Made by a program: the position numbers and the translations under genes. Of a stretch of DNA of 64,000 bases, positions 35,723 to 45,849 are shown piece after piece. Every line of letters starts with the position of its first letter. Position 1 is the stretch's first letter. The notes under the pieces are model-generated. The model worked only from the letters and a program-made list of their open reading frames with translations. It did no database searches and was not told the origin of the DNA. Source of the stretch: Cubamyces lactineus (lineage: Eukaryota; Basidiomycota; Agaricomycetes; Polyporales; Polyporaceae); contig JACDTU010000006.1 in NCBI GenBank assembly GCA_022376465.1, forward strand, positions 124,001 through 188,000, read 5' to 3'.

Positions 35723-37191
35723 CAGATCTGCCAACAGATTCCGGAGCGGACCAACGCTCTTCGTGTTAACCGTTAATCCTTGTGATACAGTAGGACGCAG
35801 CCACGAGGGCATGCTGCACGTTTCCATTTCTAAACAGCTAGAGTCTCTAGGTACCAGACGGTCGTGGCTTCTGATAGTGTAACGCGGGACACATACGAAG
35901 TGGTTCCTCAGGCTAATGGCAAAGTCTTATCCAGATGGTCAAATGGCTAGGGTCTGTGTTTCCTGTACCCTCATGTACCCCGCGCTATGTAAGTCTAACC
36001 ATTACAAACGAGACTAAGGAGTGAATCATAACGAATATCTGGCTTGAGTCCACTTCATGATTATCGACTGCAGCCTCAGAACGCGGTCACGTGGAGGCAT
36101 TTGATCTCCGCCTCAATTGATCGCGTCGCGCAATAACGCGAGCTCCTCCTCCTTCATTGACGACAGCATATGTTCGCTATTGTTAATGCTTTGACATACT
36201 AGCAGGCAAGGCTCGCAAGACATCAATTAGCGTGCTTCCGGACATTGGGAGTCTGTGAGATTCGGATGGGGCTCTGTTGCATGCGCATCGGCCACGTTTG
36301 AAGGTTACAGTCAACTTGTCCCGACTTCAGCCGTCCGTGAGTCTACATCTCATGCTTTCCGTGTATGTGGTACACATTCATCGTCTGCATAGGGGAGACA
36401 AATGCTTTCTATGCATGAGAATCCTGACGGTTCTGATGCTGATAAATGACTTGACTCAACATGCTGCGCTAGCCTCCTCTCAGTACGGCGGTGTATATCG
36501 GCCGCATCGCTGATGAACCAACGTTCGGGTGCCGTGCGCCTGTGAGACTCAACCAAAAATGGCGGCCTGCCTGTCCGACGCACAAATGTTGGTCCATAAG
36601 ACTCAGGCAAAAATGGAAACGCGGGAACAACGACTCAACGCTCATAGTCATATCATCGACCAAGGCATCCTCAACCAGAACTGGGCAGTCATACCGCAGA
36701 CTGCAGGGCATTCAGCTGAAGAGCGCGAGGCTACGACGCCCGCATCTGTCGCAAGGCCTGGAAAGTAGCATTGTTTTACGGTGAGCTCTTGCCCGACTTG
36801 TGATCTTGTCTGATGTTGATACATGAATCTCAGTTACAAACAGTACGCCGTGCACACAACGGTGAATTTTTGCCTCGGTATGTGCTCATGTTGACTACTG
36901 CGAGAGTCACAGGGCCATCCTCATCACTTCGTCTAACGCGTAGTGAGGGGTTTCCATGCTTCAATGTCGGGCGCAACAATGGCGCAACAAATGATATGCA
37001 CCCAAAACCGACGTTCTCCCGTTGCTCAAGCACGACAACCCGCAAAAGGATGCGAGCTCTTGCGATCGTCGTATCGTCGCTTACGAGGCTCACAACCAAT
37101 AAATCACTATAAAAGCACACGACTCTGACCCAGAGCTTCCAACTGGAGTGCACCTCACAGGCCCCCGAGTTCGTCTTCCATCACGGCCACG
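35723..37191. other. Intergenic between F-box and active G1 gene
   Basis: About 1.5 kb with no convincing gene. A CCAAT motif near 37096 and a TATA box at 37108-37114 belong to the G1 gene starting at 37192. Confidence 0.45.
37108..37114 (+). promoter_or_regulatory. TATA box of the active plus-strand G1 peptidase
   Basis: CACTATAAAAGC lies 84 bases before the ATG, with ACCAAT about 12 bases upstream of it. Confidence 0.7.
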
Positions 37192-38113
37192 ATGTTCGCC
37201 CGAATCGCCCCTGCTCTCCTCCAGATAATCCTTGCTGCTACGGCACTTGGCATCCCCACATCTCAGGAACGCCACGCCCAACGTGTCGCGCGTCGTGCTT
37301 CCGGTCCTCAAGTGGTGCACCCTGTCCAAGGTGCCAGTCACCCAGCAGCCGCGGCTAGCGGAAACACCACAAATGACGTGTATACCACCAACTGGGCTGG
37401 CGCTGTGCTCGTCGCCGAGCCTGTGAGTTCACTGCTTCAACGCGAGAGCGTATACTGACATCGGCGGTTGCTCTATTATAGAACACATACATTGCCGCGA
37501 CGGGCTCCTTCATTGTGCCCACTCCACGCGAACCGTCGGGTGGCACGGGCTTCCACTCTGCTTCCATCTGGGTCGGCATTGACGGCGATACTTGTGGGTC
37601 CGCGATCCTGCAGACAGGCATCGACGTGACCGTCTCCGATGGCGCAATCTCTTACGACGGTTCGTGTCCGGTCCTCTCTGCGCTTTTAGGCAGGTTCTAA
37701 TAGTATTTGCAGCCTGGTACGAATGGTTCCCCGCACCGACGAGTGACTTCTCTGGCTTCACCATCCGCGCGGGCGACAACATCTCGGCCACCGTCATTGC
37801 CGACTCGCGCACGAGCGGAACGGCCACGCTCATCAACTATTCGACTGGCCAGGAGGTGACCAAGATCTTGACCTCTCAACCTGCGCTTTGCCTGGAGAAC
37901 GCCGAGTGGATCGTGGAAGACTACTCGTCGGGCGGGCTTGTTCCTTTCGCCAACTTTGGCACGGTCACCTTCAAGGACGTCTTGGCGGGCACTTCTACCG
38001 GCGGTGTTGGTCCCGCGGGTGCCACGATCTTCGACATAGTGAAAAACGGGCGCGTCGTGACGAGCGCATCGGCTAGCAGCTCCTCTGTTACAGTTAGCTA
38101 CACCGGCCCTTGA
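37192..38113 (+). CDS. Secreted peptidase G1 (eqolisin), catalytic pair intact (unit 3)
   Basis: Three exons (37192-37422, 37482-37659, 37713-38113) give 269 residues. The signal peptide is MFARIAPALLQIILAATALGI. The propeptide contains RVARR, and the mature part starts near TNWAGAVL. The catalytic Gln lies in AILQTGIDV and the catalytic Glu in AEWIVEDYS. WVGIDGDTC and AWYEWFP are conserved. Introns sit at the same two positions as in the other three G1 genes. It should be a secreted acid endopeptidase. It follows the intact F-box gene by 1.5 kb in the same orientation, completing the third F-box/G1 unit. Confidence 0.92.
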
Positions 38114-38964
38114 AGGCTATCGCCCCCAGCCCAAGGTCGCCACCTACCGTAGGCTCAATATAGTCTCTACCTCCGGACTCCCATGTATATCCCAAGCTGA
38201 AGGCTCATAGTGCCCTAGGGCTAGCGCTCTTCTATACGTTATCGACCGAGTCGCAGTGGTGTGCCCGAGAATCCTTTCTCGCCTACTTTGAATTCAGTCC
38301 GCGCACCTCGGTGCTTCACTCGAGTGTCTTGTCGGATTGTAGTGATCTTCGCATTTGGCGGGATCACTACACTTCCCATAGTTCTTCGAGGCTGTCTCCG
38401 CATCGATCAGTGTATATGAGTGCTTCTCAGCTACGCCGAGTCAGAACAACTGTCGCTTGAAAGTAGCCCCGTACCCTTATGCGGATCCTTGGAGGTATCG
38501 CATTGTCGCGCGCTCCGGCAGCTGTTAATCTCCCGCCTGAAGTTGTTCAGCGCTGGAGGCTCGCGACCTGCTCGCGCACCTTCACCGAGTTCTATCCTCG
38601 CGCGCAGCATGGAAACACTTGCATTGCCGAAGAAGCTCGCGAACACTTACTTTGCCTCGAAAGCGTGAACATAGCACTTTCCCCACAATAGTGGGGTCAA
38701 TCCCGGTGGTGAGCACACTACATCCCACCAGAGAACGCTGCGACTGTAGGCCTCGAAAACCTTCTTCCATACCTGGGCTCTACAATTCAACGACGTTACG
38801 ATGGCAGACTGAATCATACTGTAGGAACATATGTCGGACGTCCCGCCTTCATGGAACTTCGTGCGAGAGGCGGGACCTGTATCCAGATGCCTCCCACCTG
38901 CGACTAGCATACACCGAGAAACATGCTTCCCTCCCATCGTAGACCCTGCGCCCCCAATCAAAAC
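38114..38964. other. Intergenic, nothing recognised
   Basis: About 850 bases between the G1 stop and the stop of the convergent seven-helix gene. It should contain both transcription ends. Short open frames near 38460-38690 show no family motif. Confidence 0.4.
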
Positions 38965-40524
38965 CTAGGCATAAAATATTTCTGTCGACTCTTGCACTTG
39001 GATTGTCAACGCCTCGCTGGCCTTGCCTTCCCTCGGCATGCGTGACATTTCATATAAGTCCACGGTTGTCGGCGGGGGTGCACCACGTGTCGTCGACGTG
39101 TGCATTGCACTCGAGTCCGCAGTATAGTGAGTGCTTTGTGTCATGCAGGTGCTCGTGTCGATGGTGCTCCTGAACTTGATCCCACCGTGTGCAGTGCTGC
39201 TCTGGGACTCCGAGTTGGAGAGTAGAGAATGCTTTGAGTTGACCAGCACGACGATGACCGTAGGATAGATCCCCTGCCAGTGTGATATGCCAGTCAGTCC
39301 TGCAATGAGCCACGCGACGAGAGGAGAACTTGAAGGATGGACGTACGACGATAATGCTGAGGCAATACTGATAGATTGTCAGCGCCAATGCGAGAGCCGG
39401 TTGCTTCTCGATGCCGTTATTGACAGAAGAAACACTCATGATGACCTGCACCGCCTGATATTCGCACAGCGGGTCAGAGAAAACTCGATGTGAGAGAGAA
39501 ATCGTCGTACAAAAACAAACATGTAGATCACACCGGACTCGAGGAGTAACAGCATGAGCTTCTGTGTTCGGTTCCGAGTATAGCGTGATGTCGTGCCAAA
39601 AGCCTCCAAATGCGACTTGCGGTATGCCCTTGGCGTTGACCGATCAGTTTTGCATATACACTGAGGATGTTGCAACCGCATACCAAGCTTTGTAACCGAT
39701 TAAGATGGTCGCAACACCCGTCGTCATGAACGTGGTTGAGTAAGAAGTGGTCTGGATGTTCCGGCAGAACGCAGGATGCTGGTACGTGCCCAGAGTGATG
39801 TCCGCACCGAGTCGAGCCGCGCAGTAGCTGAGCATCATCGAGGTTGCTGCGAAAATATGTGAAGTGCAGATTAGAGGACAAAGGGTTCCAAACGTACGTA
39901 CAGATTGAGCCGAACCAAAAGGCGATAGGAACGATCAACACGAGTTTCTCCTTTCCGCGCGACCAGAAAGCGTACACACGCCAGATGATGATCGTGTCTC
40001 CGAGGATCGTCTAGGGGTTGTTCAGATTAATGCGATACATGAAAACGATTACTGACCATGTAGGAGTACACAACATCTTCTACAGAGGCAAGGCGCAGGG
40101 TCTTGCGTACAGCGCCATCATAGACATCCGAAAGGGGGGCCATGGAGGTCGAGAGGAGCGTCATCTTTATCACGGTCACCAGGTTATGGATGTCAATCAT
40201 CCATAGCACGAGCGCGAGACCAAACATGAGGAAGACGACGATGCATGTGTAGGCCGACACCCGAGTCGGAGTCTTCCTCCTAGACAGAATGTCAGCGGGT
40301 CTGTACATACCACGTAAGATTATGCGAGTCGACGCACAGGAGTAGTCTGGCAGTCTCGAAGACCAAGATGGAGTAGACCGCTGTGAATTTCGAAGTCGGC
40401 TAAATGAACGGAGTACGGGCTCACGGGACGCACCGATGAGGAATGTCTCGACGGTGACCGCCACAAAGGAATTGAGCAGATTGGTTCCGATGCTTTGCCA
40501 AACCGACGCGTCGGCAGAAGACAT
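38965..40524 (-). CDS. Basidiomycete seven-helix membrane protein, copy 1
   Basis: Eight exons (40524-40434, 40380-40311, 40279-40057, 40010-39902, 39846-39684, 39628-39511, 39454-39347, 39273-38965) give 396 residues. About seven hydrophobic helices are visible, for example TCIVVFLMFGLALVLWMID, IIIWRVYAFW, LVLIVPIAFWFGSI and LALTIYQYCLSII. A Ser/Thr-rich cytosolic tail ends with TTVDLYEM and a short C-terminus. The layout fits a large family of uncharacterised agaricomycete receptor-like proteins, but I cannot assign a ligand or pathway. A close paralog with identical intron positions lies inverted at 60557-62152. Confidence 0.87.
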
Positions 40525-41550
40525 GTTCCAAGAGAAACTGCAAAGAAGGGTTGAGCGGCACGGTTAGGACTGAACGCTGGAAAAGAGCCCATTTTACTTT
40601 ATATTCTCCATTCCTAGAGTCCAAGGTTTCGCAGTTGCCAGATTCGAAGAGAACTCGCGTCGACGCAGACAGGTGCAGATGGCTGAGTGCTACGATGTGT
40701 GATGGTGTTGATATTGATGAGCTACGGTATTAGCAACAGGGCATGAAGTACGCATATGCAGGCAACAGTCAGCGAAGCGTGGAGAACGGACTCGCTCTAC
40801 CTGGGCTCATGGCATCCATCTACAGCACAGAGCGCGCTCAACGAGTACTTCTCGCGTTGGTCATGGGTAATGGGTAAGAGATCCCGTCGACTAGAGCTCC
40901 AAGAGGTCGCAACATACTTGCGTGGCCTGATACTCTAGACTGGAACAGTTGGCGGCATGACGACTTTGAACCTGACGGCGGCTGCAGCGCTAAGGTGGAG
41001 ACCTCACGCTTACCGACATGTGATGATACGAGCAATGAGCATAGGAGGATGGCGGTATGACAGGACAGCATACGATTCCAGGCCTGAATCGGATGCCCGG
41101 ATGGCGCACCATGCGAAACGTCCACTTGTGTTCGGACCGTGTGACACATGTCCGCACTGCCTACGAACAGGTCTGCTGTAGCAGTGACTACCAGGTCTAT
41201 GTGAGTATGTTTCTTTCCTTATCATAGAGAATGCACCCTGCATCAATCGACCATTCACAGGCTCACCGCCACATAGTGTCTTTCTTGGAGCCTTCGCTTC
41301 CTCTAGAAGCCGGCCCTCGGGCTGCACATCGGTTGACAAGCAAGCCAGGCATACTTCAGTCCGAGGTTCAACGACAGATGAGCAGAGAACATGGACAGCC
41401 GGTAGCTGGACTTCGTGATCTGGTCCGCATATAAGGAGTCCAAACGTACTCTGCTACGTATTAGTATCTGAGCGCGTCGATGGAGAGCACACGGCTTAAC
41501 GCTGCGGCCCAAACGTTTATGCCGGACCATGCAAGTGTTTTAGAACTCCG
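38965..41550 (-). repeat. Left arm of an inverted segmental duplication
   Basis: Besides the seven-helix gene, about 1 kb of its upstream DNA (40525 to about 41550) matches the upstream DNA of the right-hand copy in inverted orientation. For example, the minus strand near 41150-41290 has GAAAGACACTATGTGGCGG and AGACCTGGTAGTC, and the plus strand near 59510-59620 has GAAAGACAATACGTGGCGG and AGACCCTGGTAGAC. The two arms are diverged and contain indels. Confidence 0.75.
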
Positions 41551-41773
41551 ACACGCACGTAGGTCCTCCGAAGAGGACCTCGCACACTTGGCTCACCCGG
41601 TTCTGGTGCCGCAAGTGCTGCCCTCGTCCTCCTCGATAACACTTTCCAGAGGTCCAGAGGGGTCTTGAAGCACTTGCTATTCTACGCCATGTCCTTCAAA
41701 GACTACCAACTGGTCGATCTAAAGGTGCGATAGATCTCCAAACGTTCTAATCAACAAGGCATGCAATCACGCA

Positions 41774-42010
41774 TGAATCTGCTCACTTTCGATACGAAGA
41801 GGTTGAAGCGGACGTCATGCCGGGTCTCTGAGATTGCCTGAGAAGGCGGAAGGCCAGGGGATTTCCAGTCGCTGAACTTTCTGTTCACCTCCATCGTGAA
41901 GCCGCATCCGCGTCGGACGCAGGTCTTGCTGTGCTGAGGAAGAGTGCACTGAAGCAGTATCAATGATATTCTAGCCATATGTGAGAGCTATCAGCTACGA
42001 TTTCAGTGCG
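41774..42010 (+). pseudogene. F-box/LRR C-terminal remnant
   Basis: The translation (ESAHFRYEEVEADVMPGL, stop, DCLRRRKARGFPVAEL, then AVLRKSALKQYQ) aligns in order with the C-terminus of the intact protein at 33815 (ETLIIRFHGRQQETSSIPNL, LEYLRIRYARGRALTHIRI, AALKQSALERYR). Internal stops and a frame change make it non-functional. It lies about 600 bases before the intact F-box gene at 42624. Confidence 0.7.
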
Positions 42011-42623
42011 CCATCCAGTCCTTACTGAAGTTAGGGCCGTCCTGGTTGTTTTCATTTTAACCGGTACCTATTCGTCGATATAGTTAGTTCTGAATGATTC
42101 TGAATCAGTTGTGTTCAAGATATCTAGTCATGCTGTGAATGGCAGGTCCGAGGTACGGTCACCATATGTGCATCCTTGCGTGCTGCGACTCGGACCTAAC
42201 GGCAGTGTCAGTAGCCCATACCATACTTGACATCGCGGCTCCGAGCGGCGAGTCACGGTACGAATATGAGTAGAAACAGACGCCCATCGACGGCTGTTTG
42301 CTCCGCGACACTCGCTGCTCTTACTTGCTCCCCACCTTCTCTGAATATAGCATCCCTCACATCAGTGCGTCCGAGTATAGAAGGCTCACCGAGATAGACC
42401 TCAGCGACACGGTTAGTCATACATGCATTGGGATCCGAAACTGAGCCCAGGGTTTTATGACATTCGCTGTTCAGCAGAAATACAACGACTGTTTCTCGCT
42501 TTGCAGCCGGGAATTATCCCATTGTAGTCTTGGGATTCCACTTAAAAGGTACGCTCTGAACGGATGTGTACCGAATCCCCAGGCTAACTAGAACATGCGA
42601 TAGCATCAATAATCTCTGGCTTC

Positions 42624-44513
42624 ATGACGTGTGATACGTCCTCTAGCGCATTTTCTGAGGGGTACATCGATCGAAGGAGCCAGCTCATAGTGCAGAGGGA
42701 AGCACTGGACTGCGAGATCGCTGCGATGGGCCGCGCCCTCAATGCCTCGCAACCAATCAGCCGACTTCCCATTGAAGCCCTCGCACATATATTCCTCCAG
42801 CTTCAAGGCTCCTGCCTCGAACCGAATCAGTGGTACGTCGTCGCCGCGGTATGCAGACACTGGTATGAAGTAGCGAACTCGTGCGCGTCCCTATGGAGAC
42901 GGATAACTTTCGACGAGTTCTCCGGCCTTAGCATCTCACACGACTTCTTCAGGGGCTCATCTGGCATCAGCCTCTTGCGGGATTGGGGGCACCTTGCTTA
43001 CTGCCCAAGGTGGGATCTCAATGATGTGGCCATGCGAAACCACCTCTTCAACACCGAGCACCATCGTCTTTCCGCTGCCTTCTGCGCCTACGGGAACAAC
43101 TTTCGACGTCTCTTCGAGCGGTACGCGCCACTTACGGAGTTGCTCGAGCTGAAATGCGACAATACGCCTATGTGTCATGGTGTATGGGACCCAGACGTAC
43201 CACACGGCCTCGGCTACCCCGGATGGAGCTACTCTGAGCGGTACAAAGAAGCCCTGAAGTTGCCCACGGATTCCATGCTCTTTCCTCGCCTCCGCTGTCT
43301 CTCACTTGTTACGGCATCCTTCAAGCCTAACCCGACCCCTATTCCATCCCTGCGCAGGTTGCAACTCTCCGACTGCGTCCGGATGAGCATGTCCATGGCC
43401 GAGTTTCTGGCATTCATCTCGGGCTGCACAGCCCTCGAAGAGCTCGCGTTGCGCACGTTCCGCCCAACAGATACTATCTTCACTGGCGCCTCGGGCAGGG
43501 CTAAGGACAACACGGTGCCGCTAACACCTGTGACGCTTCCTGCCTCTTTGAAGAAGTTGTACATTCACGACTTCCCGCTTTTCACTGCGCGCATGCTCGA
43601 GGGGATGCTAGTCTCGAAGTCCATGGACTTGATCGTATCAGTGAACTTGGACGCCAGTAGTGATGACGACACATGCGACCTCGCCGTGGTGCCACCGTTG
43701 CCAGTATACACCGCGTTGCCGAGGGAGAGGGCCCACATGGACATCATCCGCGGCGTGAATGTTGTTCACGTCCGTTTCGACACCTCGGGCATATACAGCA
43801 TCGTCGCGCAACGTTCCGGCCATGAGCTCGGTATCATCACAATGACTGCCAACGTCACGAAAGTACCCCCGGATATATTCACAGACCTCATCGAACTCTT
43901 TGGAAGGGAACCGATCACCGACCTCACAGTCGTCGTTCTCAATCCTGAGCGTTGGACGAGCATCGATAGCGAAGACTGGACTAGGTTCCTGTGTTCTTTT
44001 CCGCGGGTAGAACGCCTCGGCGTGCTCTTCCATCCTGGCGACCGACTACCCCGCGCCAGCGAGGAGGACCCACTTATGACTCTGATGGGCGTACTGGGAG
44101 ACGACAGGGGCTGTGGCGAAGAGATTTGCCCTGTGCTTGAATGCCTCACGCTCCATTCCTCGGACATGCACGACATGAAGACCAGTGGGGACGCATCCCG
44201 GACTACTCGCATCGTGGACTGCCTGCTCAACCGATTCGTCCGCGGGCACCCTCTTTCCCAGATCCGCATCGTGCATGAGCCCACCTCCGAGTACGTCACG
44301 AATCCGACCCGCGCCGAGGTCGACCATTGCATGGGTCTCTTCGAGCGGTATGTAGGAGCTGTCAGCTGCGAGGACGCCGCCGACTTCTGGGTACATCCGC
44401 GTAGTGCCTTGGACCACACGCCAACATTCCCTGATGCGCACCCAGGGGACCGTATCCTTCGAGTGCCATGCACTGAGATGTATGGGCACGACGGCATGAT
44501 AACGCTCTTGTAA
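42624..44513 (+). CDS. F-box-like protein with LRR-like region (629 aa)
   Basis: A single exon. The order is: an N-terminal heptad-like segment (RSQLIVQREALDCEIAAMGR), an F-box-like motif at about residues 45-94 (ISRLPIEALAHIFLQL, WYVVAAVCRHWYEVANS, LWRRITFD), then LRR-like blocks (LRCLSLVTASF, LRRLQLSDC, LEELALRTF, LKKLYIHDF) and the family C-terminus (GAVSCEDAADFW). About 35 residues extend beyond the point where the paralog at 51388 ends. The closest relative is that minus-strand gene (shared FRRLFERYAPLTELLELKCDN). It is probably an SCF substrate adaptor; the target is unknown. Confidence 0.87.
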   Translation: MTCDTSSSAFSEGYIDRRSQLIVQREALDCEIAAMGRALNASQPISRLPIEALAHIFLQLQGSCLEPNQWYVVAAVCRHWYEVANSCASLWRRITFDEFSGLSISHDFFRGSSGISLLRDWGHLAYCPRWDLNDVAMRNHLFNTEHHRLSAAFCAYGNNFRRLFERYAPLTELLELKCDNTPMCHGVWDPDVPHGLGYPGWSYSERYKEALKLPTDSMLFPRLRCLSLVTASFKPNPTPIPSLRRLQLSDCVRMSMSMAEFLAFISGCTALEELALRTFRPTDTIFTGASGRAKDNTVPLTPVTLPASLKKLYIHDFPLFTARMLEGMLVSKSMDLIVSVNLDASSDDDTCDLAVVPPLPVYTALPRERAHMDIIRGVNVVHVRFDTSGIYSIVAQRSGHELGIITMTANVTKVPPDIFTDLIELFGREPITDLTVVVLNPERWTSIDSEDWTRFLCSFPRVERLGVLFHPGDRLPRASEEDPLMTLMGVLGDDRGCGEEICPVLECLTLHSSDMHDMKTSGDASRTTRIVDCLLNRFVRGHPLSQIRIVHEPTSEYVTNPTRAEVDHCMGLFERYVGAVSCEDAADFWVHPRSALDHTPTFPDAHPGDRILRVPCTEMYGHDGMITLL

Positions 44514-44659
44514 ACATGTCAGTAGTCAGTCTGGACCCAGTGTCGCGATCGAGGCTACCCTGTCTATCCCCTGTATGCTCCAGCGTTCGTCCATTGCCCC
44601 CATTATCTCTCTCTCGATACGGCACTCAGGACCAGGCATTCTACCATCACAAACCCACC

Positions 44660-45155
44660 CCACTTCCTTCTCTGAACGAGTTGCATCTAGTCCACCGCGA
44701 TCGAATGTGGATGTCGATCACGACTCCTTCGCCTTCTTGTCAGGCTGCCGAGTACTTGCGGAGTTGTGCCCGCAGTGCTCCCATCCTCTATCCGCGAGCT
44801 GCATACCCGCGGACTTACGCCCGTCGCTGTGCGCCTCCTTCGGGGCGTGGCGATTTCGCGCTCGACCAATCCCTAGAACAAGTAAGCGTGTCCGTGTACA
44901 ATGTGGTTCGCGACAACGCTGCGGCCCGCGAGCCCGACAATCTCCCCATCTCTTAGTGCCCTGATCTAACACAAACGCACAACATCCTCGCGCGCACGGA
45001 CCAGGAGGCCAGTTCCTTCATCATTGCTTCTGCAGTGTCCGAGAGCGTGCTGTATGTACATCTTGGGCAGCTCTGATACGTGGATGATTGAGCAGAGGCC
45101 TGCCCGGACATCCTCGTGGATCTCGTGAGTCTCTTGGGCGACGCCGCCACTGATA
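44660..45155 (+). pseudogene. F-box/LRR middle-region remnant
   Basis: LPSLNELHL followed by RMWMSI and, after a frame shift, DSFAFLSGCRVLAEL matches LPSLRRLQL..RMSMSMAEFLAFISGCTALEEL of the gene at 42624. About 400 bases later CPDILVDLVSLLG resembles PPDIFTDLIELFG at roughly the expected distance. Frame shifts and the loss of both ends make it a relic. The second match overlaps a minus-strand open frame and could be chance. Confidence 0.6.
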
Positions 45156-45505
45156 CTGAATGAACTTCGGACCGCCAGTATTGCCCGCCCTCCTGGTCGG
45201 CGTTGAGCTCCAACAAAAGGAAAATCCACTCTCTCCCGCTCGTAACAGTTCCGCGGATGTAGCGAGACCTAGCAGAGTGATAAGCAAGGCAACACCATAA
45301 ACGTTGTAGAACTGAACGGAACTTACCCCATGCGTTCAGCACACACGATCATCTCCGTAACCACTTGAGGGATATGGTCACTTAGGATTTGTTCCGGGCT
45401 CTTTGCTTCCGCCACGAACACACCGTGCACCTCGCGGCGTTTGGCCTGCTGGATGGCTTCAGGAAGATTGGACGATGACATGACCATCCCTGCAAGCTCA
45501 CACAT
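44953..45505 (-). CDS. Small PD-(D/E)XK-like protein or fragment (164 aa)
   Basis: Two exons (45505-45327 and 45268-44953) join in frame. The sequence VHGVFVAEAKSPEQILSDHI then VVTEMIVCAERM and RGTVTSGREWIFLLL resembles the E-x-K core and following strand of PD-(D/E)XK-like domains found in many short agaricomycete proteins. The C-terminal 70 residues look out of frame: another frame reads GVAQETHEIHEDVRAGL. The gene may therefore be frameshifted or a domain fragment. The function is unknown and the family call is inference from memory of motifs. Confidence 0.45.
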
Positions 45506-45849
45506 TCTTAGTAGTAGTTATCGACCAGGATTCCTATTCCAACGTATGCCATCGCAAGATGGCATTCGCCCCTGCATGATCCCGCACGCGCTCCTTATGT
45601 CTTCGTGACTACTGGCTAGTAGCCTGTAGGCTATATCCGGGTGTATATTGCTCAACTGACAACGATACAGCGTCCTCCTCGTCTCCGCCATCTACATTGC
45701 AACATCATCAACATAATGCGTGCACGCCACATTCCGAGTTTATCGTAATCTATATCCATCCTCTTCCACCCGGTCCCTCGCCCCCGTCCCCCTCGGCTCT
45801 CGTCGCATATGCGCATATATGTACCTCTTGCACCCTCGGGTCGCAGCGC

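Noticed and set aside
43766..44497. Minus-strand open frames opposite the F-box gene at 42624
   Set aside because: They are antisense to a well-supported single-exon gene and have low-complexity, Arg/Ser-rich translations typical of shadows.
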